Position numbers and translations under genes: made by a program. A stretch of DNA of 64,000 nucleotides from Pseudomonas pisciculturae. Its GTDB lineage: Bacteria > Pseudomonadota > Gammaproteobacteria > Pseudomonadales > Pseudomonadaceae. The stretch covers positions 103,272 through 167,271 of the forward strand of contig NZ_JACVZE010000011.1 of assembly GCF_015461805.1 (NCBI RefSeq), in the 5' to 3' direction. How positions within the stretch are numbered: position 1 is the first letter of the stretch; each line of letters begins with the position of its first letter. Shown here piece by piece: positions 18,028 to 27,584 of the stretch. The notes beneath the pieces were generated by a model that saw only the letters and a list, made by a program, of their open reading frames with translations, was not told where the DNA came from and did not search any database.

Positions 18028-18985
18028 GGGTTTTCTCCTTGATCCAGCGGGTAATGCGCTGCAACGGCGTCGGCGGCAGCACCCGTGCGGTGCCACGGGC
18101 AAAGTGGCGCTCGACGTAGTACTGCGCGCTGGTGAGCACGGTGGTGATGATCAGGTACCACACGGTGGCCACGATCAGCAGCGGGATCACCGCCTGGGTG
18201 CGGTTGTAGATGACCTGCACGGTGTAGAACAGCTCCGGCAGGGCCAGCACGTAGACGATGGAAGTGCCCTTGACCAGGCCGATGATTTCATTGAAACCGG
18301 ACGGCAAAATCGAGCGCAGTGCCTGGGGCAGGATGATCCGGAAGATGCGTCGCGAAGCCGGCAACCCCAGGGCCGCCGCCGCTTCATGCTGGCCAGCGTC
18401 AACACCGATCAGGCCGCCGCGAATGATCTCTGCCGCATACGCCGCTTGCATCAGGCTCAAGCCCAACACAGCCACGGTGAACTGGCTGAGCACGTCCACG
18501 GTGGACCATTCGGCGAACACCACGCTGGTGAACGGCACGCCGAGCACGATGTGGTCATACAGGTAGGCAAAGTTGTAGAGGATGATCAGCACCAGCAGCG
18601 CCGGCATCGAGCGGAAAAACCAGATATAGCCCCAGGCCAATGCCGCCAGCAGCGGCGAGCCCGACAGCCGTGCCAACGCCAGTGCGGTGCCGAGGATAAT
18701 GCTGAACACCGTGCTCAGCAGGGTCAGCAAGAGCGTCTGGCCAAGGCCACGCAGCACCGAGGACGAGAAGAACCACTGGCCGAATACGCCCCACTCCCAA
18801 CGCGGGTTGGTGGCCAAGGAATGCACGATGGCCAGCAGCACCAACGCGGCAAAGATCGAGCCGGCCCAGCGCCAGGGATGCCGCGCGGGCACCACTTGCA
18901 GGGCCTTGATCGGTGTGGAGACCCGGGCCTGGCGCACCGGGCTTGCGTGTTCAATCAGGTCATAAGGTTTGGCGACGATGGGCAT
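18020..18985 (-). CDS. Polar amino-acid-type ABC transporter permease
   Basis: A 321-residue HisMQ/GlnP-type permease. An N-terminal cytoplasmic part precedes the first membrane segment (IFAALVLLAIVHSLA); the family core includes GLGQTLLLTLLSTVFSIILG, FFRSMPALLVLIILYN, and the EAA-type loop EAAAALGLPASRRIFRIILPQA. Only one permease gene is present, so it should act as a homodimer. GAGGAATT precedes the ATG at 18985; the TonB receptor stop is 16 bp upstream, suggesting co-transcription from the receptor gene. Confidence 0.9.
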   Translation of the reverse strand: MPIVAKPYDLIEHASPVRQARVSTPIKALQVVPARHPWRWAGSIFAALVLLAIVHSLATNPRWEWGVFGQWFFSSSVLRGLGQTLLLTLLSTVFSIILGTALALARLSGSPLLAALAWGYIWFFRSMPALLVLIILYNFAYLYDHIVLGVPFTSVVFAEWSTVDVLSQFTVAVLGLSLMQAAYAAEIIRGGLIGVDAGQHEAAAALGLPASRRIFRIILPQALRSILPSGFNEIIGLVKGTSIVYVLALPELFYTVQVIYNRTQAVIPLLIVATVWYLIITTVLTSAQYYVERHFARGTARVLPPTPLQRITRWIKEKTHE

Positions 18986-19001
18986 GTGCAATTCCTCGGC
19001 C

Positions 19002-21395
19002 TTAGAAGGCATAGGTCAAACGGGTGTAGTAGTACCCACCGGTAAAACCGAAGGGCGAATAGGTGCCGTAGCTGCTGACCATGGTGCTGCTGGGCACGCC
19101 TTGTTTCTTGGGGTAGATGTCGAACAGGTTCTTGGCGCCGATGGCGACGTTGAGGTCTTTGGTGAGGTTGTAGCCAAGGTCGAGGTCGGTGATCCACTTG
19201 GCGCTGTAGACCCGGTCGAGGCTGCGGTCGGCGGAGACGTTGACCTCTTTGTAGGAGCCGTAGCGGGTCAGGGCCAGGTTGAGATTGAAGCGATCAATGC
19301 TCCAGTCGCCTCCCAGGATCAGCTTGGTGCTGGGCTGCACGCCGGTAATCAGGTTGCGCGCCTGGCGATCCATCAGGTCGTAGGAGGTACCGAGGATCGT
19401 GGTGGATTCCTTGTAGTTGAGGATTTTGGTCTGGTTCCAGTTGAACGCAGCCGTCCACTTCAGCGAGCCGTACTGGCCGAGGTCCTGGCTGTAGTTGCTG
19501 ACCAGGTCCAGGCCTTTGGTGCGGGTGTCGGCACCGTTGATAAAGTACTGGCCGCCGGAGGTGGACGTGATGCCGTTGTCTTGCAGCACTTGGGTGATTT
19601 CCGGGCCAAGCAACGTACCGGTGAGGGTGATGCGGTCGCGCAGGTTGATCACGTAGGCGTCGGCAGTGAAGCTCAGGCGGTCGGTGGGCGTGAGGGTGAA
19701 ACCGAGGCTGAAGTTGGTGGAGCGTTCGGGTTTGAGTTCCTGCGCGCCCAGGGCTTGGGCCGCCGCCGAACCGACCGGCAACACGCCGTAGTTGATCGAC
19801 TGGTACACGCCGTTCACTACGCCATAGGTGGTGGACCGCGCACTGAACAGGCTGTTGGCCAGGGACGGAGCACGGAAGCCGTTGCTCACCGTGGCACGCA
19901 CGGCGAATTGCGGCGTGAAGTCATAACGGGTGGTCAGCTTGCCGCTGCGGGTGGCGCCGACGCCCTGGTTGTAATGCTCGTAGCGAAAGGCGGTGCCGAT
20001 GTACCAGTCCGGCACCGGGTTGAAACCCACATCGACGTAACTGGCCAGGCTGTTGCGCGAGGCGCTGCTCTCTTCTTCCGGCGAGATACCGTTGGTGACC
20101 TGGGCGCCACTTGATGCGCAATTGCCCGGCGCCACGCAGTAGCCGCCGTTGGCGTAGGACTCATAATCGCCGGCCTGCACCTCGTAAGTGTCGCGCCGAT
20201 GTTCGAAGCCGTAGCTCAAATCCAACGGTTTTTGCAGGCCGATATCGAAGCCGCGCTTGAAGTCGAGGTTGGTGGTCAGCTCGGTGGAAATCCACGTGCC
20301 GGAGGTGAAGTGATTCGGCGTGGCTTCGCCCAGGGACGGGTTCTGGTTATGGGTGGTGCCCTGCTCCGCGTCGTTGCGCCCGTAGGTGGTCGACAGGTCC
20401 CAGTCCCACTCGCCCACGGTGCCCTTGCCGCCGAATGCGGCCTGGAAGTCGTCCTCGTCGATAAACCAAGTGGGCGTGTAGCCGCCAGGGTAACCGTTGG
20501 GGCCGGTGGTGATGGTGTTGGTGATGGTCGGCAGGCGGAAGTTCTGGCCCTGCTCGGCCTTGCGGCGCGAATAGGTGGTGAAGGAATACAGGCTCAAACT
20601 GTCGTCGATGGGCAATTCGGCGTTGTAACCCAGGGTCAGCAGGTTGGTCTTGGGCGTGCCGTAGCCGCCGTAGGTAGAGCGGCCGGCCTGCTCATAGGCT
20701 TGGGCGTAGGTGTAGCCGTTAGCGCTGGCCTTGTTGTCATCGTTTTGGCTGCGGGCGTCCAGGGCCAGCTGCACGATGCCGCCGTTGCCGATTTCAAAGC
20801 CCTTGTTGAGGCTTTGTTGCACGGTCTGTTTCTTGCCGTCGTAGCCCAGGCCCGCGTTGGTCACCGAGGTGCCGCTGGTGTCGGCCTTGAGGATTACGTT
20901 AATCACCCCGGCGATGGCATCGGAGCCATATTGGGCGGCTGCACCGTCTCTTAATACTTCAACATGGTCGATGGCGCTGATGGGGATCAGATCCAGGTCC
21001 GCCGGCGCGGCACCGGTGTTGATCCCGTTAATGTTGAGCGTGGCGCTGGTGTGGCGGCGCTTGCCATTGACCAACACCAGCACTTCGGCAGCGCTCAGGC
21101 CCCGCAGGTTGGGAGCGCGGGCAATGCCACTGGCGTCCCAACCGGTTTTTTCCGGCAGGGTCAGCGACGGGATCACCGCGCTCAAGGCCTCCATCAAACC
21201 GGGCTTGCCGGTGCTCTGCAATTGCTTGGCGCTGACCACATCGATCGGCACCGGGCTGCTGGTGACCGTGCGCTGCTCGGCGCCACGGTTGCCAGTGACT
21301 ACGACGGTGGAGAGGGTGCTGTCGTCCTGGGCCTGGGCGGTGTTGGCGAGGATTGCCAGGGCCAGTATGGCGGTGGGTTTTAACGTTTGTTTCAT
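19002..21395 (-). CDS. TonB-dependent outer-membrane receptor
   Basis: A 797-residue receptor with a signal peptide (MKQTLKPTAILALAILANTAQA) and TonB box-like STVVVTG. The plug domain follows (APNLRGLSAAEVLVLVNGKRR, then IEVLRDGAAAQYGSDAIAGVINVILK), and the beta-barrel ends in aromatic YYYTRLTYAF. It is the first gene of the run TonB receptor, permease, ATPase, binding protein, amine oxidase, RidA, monooxygenase, so it probably imports the compound handled by that pathway rather than an iron siderophore. No STN signalling domain is present. The ATG at 21395 starts the signal peptide; the frame extends upstream without signal features. Confidence 0.88.
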   Translation of the reverse strand: MKQTLKPTAILALAILANTAQAQDDSTLSTVVVTGNRGAEQRTVTSSPVPIDVVSAKQLQSTGKPGLMEALSAVIPSLTLPEKTGWDASGIARAPNLRGLSAAEVLVLVNGKRRHTSATLNINGINTGAAPADLDLIPISAIDHVEVLRDGAAAQYGSDAIAGVINVILKADTSGTSVTNAGLGYDGKKQTVQQSLNKGFEIGNGGIVQLALDARSQNDDNKASANGYTYAQAYEQAGRSTYGGYGTPKTNLLTLGYNAELPIDDSLSLYSFTTYSRRKAEQGQNFRLPTITNTITTGPNGYPGGYTPTWFIDEDDFQAAFGGKGTVGEWDWDLSTTYGRNDAEQGTTHNQNPSLGEATPNHFTSGTWISTELTTNLDFKRGFDIGLQKPLDLSYGFEHRRDTYEVQAGDYESYANGGYCVAPGNCASSGAQVTNGISPEEESSASRNSLASYVDVGFNPVPDWYIGTAFRYEHYNQGVGATRSGKLTTRYDFTPQFAVRATVSNGFRAPSLANSLFSARSTTYGVVNGVYQSINYGVLPVGSAAAQALGAQELKPERSTNFSLGFTLTPTDRLSFTADAYVINLRDRITLTGTLLGPEITQVLQDNGITSTSGGQYFINGADTRTKGLDLVSNYSQDLGQYGSLKWTAAFNWNQTKILNYKESTTILGTSYDLMDRQARNLITGVQPSTKLILGGDWSIDRFNLNLALTRYGSYKEVNVSADRSLDRVYSAKWITDLDLGYNLTKDLNVAIGAKNLFDIYPKKQGVPSSTMVSSYGTYSPFGFTGGYYYTRLTYAF

Positions 21396-22028
21396 AGGCT
21401 TGCCTGTCGTTCCAGATCGCGGAGTCGGGCAGTCACGCGGTGGGGCGCGGTGCTCGGTTTTTTTGGGGGTGTTGCGGCGATTTGGGGCTAGGGCGAGTGC
21501 GGGGTGTGGATTGGCAACATACGTTGAATTCCCTTCCAACGATTCTGCTGCGGGCATGATTGCCCGGTTATGGGAGCAGAATCTGAATCACGATGGGTAC
21601 CATCCGTGGTGAGGGGTAGGCTGTTGCGATCAAACATAACGGAATGGGTTTTGAAAATATAATGCTGTTTTGGTCTAAGCTAATATTCTTGGATTTCATT
21701 ATTTTTTGATGGGGTTATTCATTTAAATAATGTCTTCTTGAGGAGAATTGAGTACATATCCGTTTTTGCGGTAATGGCTGATATTGGTTTCGCCCTTACG
21801 GCGAGTCACTTTGGAAAAGAGCCCCAAAGTAACCAAAGGGCTCTTGCCCCACCACTCGGCACCTCGCCTAGGCTCGGTGTGCCCTCACTCCGGCTTGAAT
21901 CCGTGGGCCGCCGCCACGCGCCATCCATGGCGCGGGGCGGCTAACCCGGCGTCCTGCCGGGTTACCCACGGATTCAAGCCTGCGTTCGGCCAGCGTGGTT
22001 AACGGGGCGCCTAAGATCAAGATCAAAA

Positions 22029-22064
<36 letters not shown>

Positions 22065-22096
22065 TCAGACCACCATCTACCTGATGTATGAGGGCC

Positions 22097-22206
22097 AAAT
22101 GTGGGAGGGGGCTTGCCCCCGATGGCGGTGTGTCAGTCACAGATATTTCAACTGGCACTCCCTCATCGGGGGCAAGTCGAATCGTCGCACCGCCCCTCCC
22201 ACATTT
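22097..22206. repeat. REPIN at the centre of the large inverted repeat
   Basis: Left unit AAATGTGGGAGGGGGCTTGC, spacer TGTCAGTCA...CTGGCACTCC, right unit GGGGGCAAG with the same tcgaatcgtcgcaccgcc insertion as the copy at 9239, then CCTCCCACATTT. Confidence 0.85.
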
Positions 22207-22507
22207 GAATGGTGAACGGCACACCCAACCGGTCGGCTCTAAGGCCGCCGCGCTTTTGCTTTTGATCTGGGGTCGCCCCGTCAAACACGCTGGCCGAACG
22301 CAGGCTTTGGAGCGTGGGTAACCCGGCAGGACGCCGGGTTAGCCGCACTGGGCCATGGATGGCCCATTGCGGCGGCCCACGCTCCAAAGCCGGAGTGAGG
22401 GCACACCGAGCCTAGGCGAGGTGCCGAGTGTTGGGGCGAAGACCTTTTGGTTACTTTTGGGTCTTTCCAAAAGTGACCCGCTGTAAGAGCGGAACCATAA
22501 GCAGCCG

Positions 22508-24736
22508 TTACCTAAATAACGGATATGTACACTCGCACACTCCACCCCCCGGCCGCAAAAGCTGCATCTGCTGCCGATAATCATCCGTCACCTGCCGCGC
22601 CTGACTCCCACTGGTAATCACCCTCGGTGTAATCAGCACAATCAATTCAGTGCGGTCCTTGGACTTGCTGGTATTCCCAAACAACCACCGCAACCCCGGA
22701 ATCTTCCCAAGATAAGGCACCGCACTCACCGACTCAGCGTTGTCCTGCTTGATCAACCCCCCCAACAACACCGTCTGCCCACTCTGCACCGCCACCTGCG
22801 TCGACACCGAGCGCGTCGAGATACGCGGATTACTCTGGGTATCACTCGCCGCTTGAGTCTCGGCATCACTGACCTGCTGCTGAATATCCATATACACCAA
22901 CCCACCCGGATTAATTCGCGGCACCACGTCCAGAATCACTCCGGTCTGCACGTATTCAACGCTGCTCAACGTGGTGTCGGAGGTGCCGGTATTCACGGTG
23001 GTCTGGCTGATGGGAATGTTGTCACCCACCTGAATCTGCGCCGGCTGGTTGTTCATCACTACTAGCGACGGCGCCGACAGCACTTGGGTGCGGCCATTGG
23101 TTTCCAGCGCATGCAAGGCCACTTGCAGGTTGGAGCTGACAAACGAGTAGAACAACGAATCCGCCGCCCCCAGCCCTGCCCCGCCACCGCCCAGGGCACC
23201 TTGGCTGCCGGCGGTGTTGGCCACGGTGGTGCTGGTGGAATTACCCGCCAACCGCCCCAGGTACCACTGCACGCCAAGGTCGAGTTCACCACTGAGTTTG
23301 ACTTCGAGAATGCGCGTTTCGATCTGCACTTGCAGCGGTGGGTTGTCGAGGCGTTTGATCGCCGATTCAATTTCTTTCCACTGCACCGGGCGGGTACGTA
23401 CCAGCAATTGATTGCTGCTCTTTTGCGCGGTGATGCGGGTGCCGGCGTCGAGGCTTTTGGTTGGGGCGTCTTCGGTCACGCCCTGCTCGGCGGTGTCCTG
23501 CTCAGCCTGCGGTTCTTCATCATCCGCGACAGGCTGGCTGTTATTGAAGTTATTGCTCAAGCCGCCGGGCGTGCTGCCGGAGGTGCTGTTGGTGCCCGGC
23601 GAAGACAGCGTCGCCGTGCGCAAACCCGGTGCGACCTTGGCCGGCGCGTCATCCTTGATCGCACCAGTGCCGTAGATCTGCCGCAGGTACTTGGCCAGGT
23701 CGGTGGCCTTCATGTTGCGCACGTCGTACACGTACATTTGCGGCTCGTTGCCACCGCCTTCGTCGATGGTGTGGATCCAGTCGCCGACCTCGCTCAGGTA
23801 CTGTGGCTGCGAAGAGATCGCCACCACCGAGTTGGTGCGCTCGATGGGCAGGAACCGCACCATGCCCGCCAAGGGCATGCCGCTGTCGGGGCCGAACATC
23901 TTTTGCAACTCGGGCATCAGCTCGGCGACCGAAGCGCGTTGCAGACCGAACACGCCCACCGACATGCCCTTGAGCCAATCCACATCAAAGGTGTCGATGG
24001 TGTCTTGGTAGTTGGCCAGTTCCTCCGGGGTGCCGGCAAGGCTCAGCACGTTGCGGGCCGGGTCTACCAGCAAAAAAGCGTTTTCGCGGGCGAAGGGTTT
24101 AAGCAGCTTTTGCATCTCGGTGGCGGAAATGTAGCGCAGTGGGAATAGCCGCGCCGACAACCCACTGGAGGGCTGCGCCACACGCATCTGCGGCACCAGT
24201 TTGCCGGCCACGGCCTGGTTGGCGGGCAGGATCACATAGCGGTTGCCCTGTTTGATCATGGCGTTGTCGGTCCAGGACAGCAGGGTTTCCAGGATCGACA
24301 GCGCCTGTTGCTTGTTCACCGGTTTGGAAGTGGAGAAGCTGACATTGCCCTTCACGCCCTGGGCGATGCTGTAGTTCTCGTGCAGCAGGTCACCCATCAC
24401 GCTGTTGATGACGGCTTCGATGGGCTGGTCGGCGAAGTTGAACACGATGTCGCCGCCGGCCTGCTCGCCCGCTACCGCTGCGGTGGGCGGGCGCACAAAC
24501 TGCTGGTTGCCGCGGATCAACTGACGTTGCGGCGCAGTCGTGGCCTGGGGCTGTACAGACGGCTCGCTGGCAGGCTCAACAGGCGGGCGCTGCGAGCCGG
24601 TGCCCTGCATCGCCTCGTGCATCAGCGCGTCGTCCGCGTCGAGGTGGTCGGGCAGTGAGCCGCAGCCGCCGAGGGAAACGGCGGTGGCCAGGCAAAACAC
24701 GGTGGTGCGCAAGGCGCCGGGGACTGTATCGATCAA
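22508..24736 (-). CDS. gspD: Type II secretion outer-membrane secretin GspD
   Basis: A 742-residue secretin that forms the outer-membrane channel. It is a predicted lipoprotein (SLGGC, lipidated Cys25). N-domains follow: N0 (FNFADQPIEAVINSVMGDLL), then N1-N3 with LFPLRYISATEMQKLLKPF and PIERTNSVVAIS, a Ser/Gly/Gln-rich linker near residues 370-420, and the secretin core with VPYLGKIPGLRWLFG and TELIVLITPRVI. Last gene of the operon. The apparent start is a TTG at 24736 overlapping the GspC-like stop (TTGA); no ATG gives a signal peptide. The final six residues (TYPLFR) and stop are encoded by the arm of the adjacent inverted repeat. Confidence 0.9.
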   Translation of the reverse strand: MIDTVPGALRTTVFCLATAVSLGGCGSLPDHLDADDALMHEAMQGTGSQRPPVEPASEPSVQPQATTAPQRQLIRGNQQFVRPPTAAVAGEQAGGDIVFNFADQPIEAVINSVMGDLLHENYSIAQGVKGNVSFSTSKPVNKQQALSILETLLSWTDNAMIKQGNRYVILPANQAVAGKLVPQMRVAQPSSGLSARLFPLRYISATEMQKLLKPFARENAFLLVDPARNVLSLAGTPEELANYQDTIDTFDVDWLKGMSVGVFGLQRASVAELMPELQKMFGPDSGMPLAGMVRFLPIERTNSVVAISSQPQYLSEVGDWIHTIDEGGGNEPQMYVYDVRNMKATDLAKYLRQIYGTGAIKDDAPAKVAPGLRTATLSSPGTNSTSGSTPGGLSNNFNNSQPVADDEEPQAEQDTAEQGVTEDAPTKSLDAGTRITAQKSSNQLLVRTRPVQWKEIESAIKRLDNPPLQVQIETRILEVKLSGELDLGVQWYLGRLAGNSTSTTVANTAGSQGALGGGGAGLGAADSLFYSFVSSNLQVALHALETNGRTQVLSAPSLVVMNNQPAQIQVGDNIPISQTTVNTGTSDTTLSSVEYVQTGVILDVVPRINPGGLVYMDIQQQVSDAETQAASDTQSNPRISTRSVSTQVAVQSGQTVLLGGLIKQDNAESVSAVPYLGKIPGLRWLFGNTSKSKDRTELIVLITPRVITSGSQARQVTDDYRQQMQLLRPGGGVCECTYPLFR

Positions 24737-25257
24737 GGGGTGGGCTCGTGAGGAAGGGTAATCGGGGGTGTATTGGACGGCGGCGGCAAACGCAGGGCCT
24801 TGAGGCTCAGGGTTTGCGTGCGACCGTCCAACACGAAACGGGCATCGCGGGGGGTGAGTTGCTCCAGTTGCCAGCCGTTGGGCAGGCGCTGGCCCTGGTG
24901 GATTTTCAATGCAGGGCCGTCGGCGGGTTTAAGCAGCGCCACGCGCAGGTCGCCGTCGAGCACGACACCGGTCAGTACCAGGCTCGATAGGCTCGACGCT
25001 TGGGCCTGGCCCACGGCGTGATCCGGGCTACGGTCGGGGCTGAACAGCGGCGCCTGCCAGGTGCCGGCCAGGCTTTCGAGGCTTGCATCCGGTGCGTTCA
25101 GCACCTTGGCCGACGCACTGGCGCCAGCCTTGGGCTCAGGGGTAGGCAACCACTGTGGCGCATCACCCACACTGCTCAAAATCACCACCATCAGCACGCC
25201 CAGCAGGCCAGACAACCCAAGCAATGCCCACTCGATGGGGCGCAATACCGGGATCAT
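24733..25257 (-). CDS. gspC: GspC/HxcP-like type II secretion inner-membrane protein
   Basis: A 174-residue protein with one N-terminal membrane helix (WALLGLSGLLGVLMVVILSS), a linker, and a homology-region domain beginning around PLFSPDRSPDH and containing LVLTGVVLDGDLRVALL. GspC connects the inner-membrane platform with the secretin through this domain. A C-terminal PDZ or coiled coil is absent, giving a short form. GspN-type naming is possible. Its ATG overlaps the GspM stop (ATGA) and its stop overlaps the start of gspD, placing it directly beside its secretin partner. Confidence 0.75.
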   Translation of the reverse strand: MIPVLRPIEWALLGLSGLLGVLMVVILSSVGDAPQWLPTPEPKAGASASAKVLNAPDASLESLAGTWQAPLFSPDRSPDHAVGQAQASSLSSLVLTGVVLDGDLRVALLKPADGPALKIHQGQRLPNGWQLEQLTPRDARFVLDGRTQTLSLKALRLPPPSNTPPITLPHEPTP

Positions 25258-25865
25258 CGCGACACCTGCTTCGCGCCTGCCGGTTGCAAGTAGCCGCGCA
25301 CCAACAGGTGCACCACCAATTTGCCGGCGCCGCCGTTGGCGGGCGCATCAGGCCGACGGCGGATGCTCATCTCGTCCACGAACAGGAACGGCCGCTGGTA
25401 CTCCAGCGCATGCAGGATTGCGGTCAACGGCTCGATGGCACAGTCCAGGGTCAGGCTGACCTTGACCTGGCGATAGGGCTCGCTGTCGTCCTGCTCGGGG
25501 GTGATCGGCATGCGCTGGGTCAGCTTGCAACCGCCGCCGAGGTTGGCCTGGCTGTTGATCAGGTCGGCACTGCGCTGCATCAGGTCGGCGGCCACGGCGC
25601 TGGGGTCATCGCCGGGCAATAGGCTGGTGCTGCTGGCCGGGTCTTGGCGGGCCTGCTCCAGTTGCTCGCGCAGTGAAGCGCCCTGCTGCAACAGGCCGGC
25701 GTAGCGTTGCTGCTGCTCACGCAATTGTTCGGCTTGCTCGCCCATGGTGCGCAGGGGGCCGGCGAACCAGCTGTCGATCAACAGCCAGTACGCCGCGCCC
25801 AGCACCAGCGCCAACAGCAAGAGCGCAGCGCCGCGACGTTCACGGGGTGTCAGTGGTCGGCGCAT
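25254..25865 (-). CDS. gspM: Type II secretion protein GspM
   Basis: A 203-residue protein: a short Arg-rich cytoplasmic start, one membrane helix (GAALLLLALVLGAAYWLLI), a heptad-like coiled coil (GEQAEQLREQQQRYAGLLQQG...LREQLEQARQ), and a periplasmic ferredoxin-like domain ending VVHLLVRGYL. GspM partners GspL in the inner-membrane platform. The start at 25865 has GGAGG 6 bp upstream and lies 25 bp inside gspL. Identity is based on topology and operon position more than on sequence. Confidence 0.8.
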   Translation of the reverse strand: MRRPLTPRERRGAALLLLALVLGAAYWLLIDSWFAGPLRTMGEQAEQLREQQQRYAGLLQQGASLREQLEQARQDPASSTSLLPGDDPSAVAADLMQRSADLINSQANLGGGCKLTQRMPITPEQDDSEPYRQVKVSLTLDCAIEPLTAILHALEYQRPFLFVDEMSIRRRPDAPANGGAGKLVVHLLVRGYLQPAGAKQVSR

Positions 25866-26865
25866 CGGCGGCCTCCTGATGCAAGTGGGCACGCAGGGAA
25901 AACTGGTCTTTGCCGGTTTGCGCGTCGGGTTGGATCACCCCTTCGAACTGGGCATTTTCCAGGCTGTGGCAGGCCTTGATGCGGGTGATCAAGGCGCTGG
26001 CCTTGGCGCTTTGCCCGGAGAACGACACGTCGGCGCCGTCGTTGATTTCCAATTGGTCGATCCAGGTGTCGGCGGGCAGGCAGGTGGTCAGTTCATTGAG
26101 CAGCGCCGCCAACGGTGGCTGGGCGGCTTTGCGGCGAATCAGGTACTGCGCCGCGCCGCGCGTATTGAGCAGTTGCTGGCGCAGACGCTGCACCTCGGCG
26201 ACTTGAGCCTTTTGCTGCTGAACACTTGCATGCATGGCGTCGAGCACCCGCTGGCGGTCGTTGAGCCAGAGCAGCATCGCCGCGATGAGCAATGCACCAC
26301 ACAGCCACGGCAAGCTGCGCTGCAAGCCCTTGCCGGCCGTGCGCTGGCGCGGGCGTAACGGTGCGGGCAGCAAATCCACGCCCAACCCCTGCACATCCAC
26401 GTGATGCGGTCGCAAGCCCAACGCGGCGCAGTCGGCCAGGATCTGGTCGAGGCGTTCGCGCAAAACGGCCACCAGCGTCACCTTGAGGTGCGTGGGGGTA
26501 CGTCGCTCCTGACGCGCGACGAAATACAGCTGATCGGCGTCGAAAGGGGTGAAGCGGTCGAGTTCATAACCCACTACGGCCGTGAGGTTGCGTGCCGCGG
26601 CCAGCGGCAGCTGCAGGCTTTGCACCAGCACCGTCGAAGGCGCGAGTACCAGTACTTGGCGCACGTTGTCGGGCACTGGCATCACCGGTTCGAGCAACGG
26701 CCAAAGGTAGCTCTGCTCAGGCAACTCGTGTTGGCGCAGCCAGCTCGGCAAGCAGCCGTGCAGCTCCTTGAGCCACAGGCGCCAGCCCTGCTGCAACACG
26801 CTGCCACGCCAGCGCTGGGCAAATGGTGCAAGCTGCGCCAGGGGTTTGGATAACAATCGATTCAT
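25840..26865 (-). CDS. gspL: Type II secretion protein GspL (PilM/PilN-like)
   Basis: A 341-residue protein. The cytoplasmic part (about 1-190) contains VVGYELDRFTPFDADQLYF, typical of GspL/PilM-type actin-like domains; a membrane helix follows (LPWLCGALLIAAMLLWL), then a coiled coil and a PilN-like ferredoxin fold. It recruits the GspE ATPase to the membrane and pairs with GspM. The ATG at 26865 overlaps the gspK stop as ATGA. The cytoplasmic domain looks shorter than in classical GspL. Confidence 0.85.
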   Translation of the reverse strand: MNRLLSKPLAQLAPFAQRWRGSVLQQGWRLWLKELHGCLPSWLRQHELPEQSYLWPLLEPVMPVPDNVRQVLVLAPSTVLVQSLQLPLAAARNLTAVVGYELDRFTPFDADQLYFVARQERRTPTHLKVTLVAVLRERLDQILADCAALGLRPHHVDVQGLGVDLLPAPLRPRQRTAGKGLQRSLPWLCGALLIAAMLLWLNDRQRVLDAMHASVQQQKAQVAEVQRLRQQLLNTRGAAQYLIRRKAAQPPLAALLNELTTCLPADTWIDQLEINDGADVSFSGQSAKASALITRIKACHSLENAQFEGVIQPDAQTGKDQFSLRAHLHQEAADAPTTDTP

Positions 26866-27584
26866 TCTTGCCAACGCAGCACCCGATAAGGTTGTGCGCT
26901 TCCCTCCGATGGGCTCAATAAGACGGTGACATGCAACCGCGCGTGGTAACCGCCGGGGCGTTCGGCGCGACTGCTGATGACCAGCACTTCGCCGGGGTCG
27001 GCACCCACCGCGCTTTGGTGCGGCAGGTTCAAGGCCTTGCGCATCAGCGGGCTGGCGAAGGCCGGGTCAGGCCGGTCCAGGCCGCTCCACAAGGTGATCT
27101 GCGGCACCAGCCGGCTGTACAGCGCCTGGCTCATGCCCGGCAACTGGCGTAATTCTTCGACCACACGGAACGGCGCCAGCCCTTGGTTGCGCCGGGTTTC
27201 CAGGGCTTTGGCCAAGTGCGAGGCTTGGGCCTGGGTGGCACCGCAGGCCAGGGCCACGCGGGCAAAGTCGGCGGGCTCGGCACTGTTCAAATACAACTTG
27301 CCGCGCTCACTGCGCAGGCCCACACGCAACTGCGCGTCATCAAACACCAACGGGATTTCCCGCCCATCGGCGACCCACTGTTTGCGCTGCTCGGGATCGG
27401 CCAGCGCCTGCATGACCAACGCCACGCCCGCCTCCGCCGCCAATGCGGCTTGGGTGTGCTGGCGATGCCACGCAGCCTGGCGGGTTTGCAACTGCACCCA
27501 ACCGGCCAGCCCACCGAGCAACAGACTGAGCAACGCCAGTACCCACAGCACCAGCAGCAAGGCCACGCCACGTTGGCGCTTCAT
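26862..27584 (-). CDS. gspK: Type II secretion minor pseudopilin GspK
   Basis: A 240-residue minor pseudopilin that would cap the pseudopilus with GspI and GspJ. The prepilin-like start is QRGVALLLVLWVLALLSLLL with Gly before the cleavage point and no Glu at position +5, as is normal for GspK. The large alpha domain follows, with LRSERGKLYLNSAE, RVVEELRQLPGM and the SSRAE region. The ATG at 27584 overlaps the gspJ stop (ATGA). Confidence 0.88.
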   Translation of the reverse strand: MKRQRGVALLLVLWVLALLSLLLGGLAGWVQLQTRQAAWHRQHTQAALAAEAGVALVMQALADPEQRKQWVADGREIPLVFDDAQLRVGLRSERGKLYLNSAEPADFARVALACGATQAQASHLAKALETRRNQGLAPFRVVEELRQLPGMSQALYSRLVPQITLWSGLDRPDPAFASPLMRKALNLPHQSAVGADPGEVLVISSRAERPGGYHARLHVTVLLSPSEGSAQPYRVLRWQE

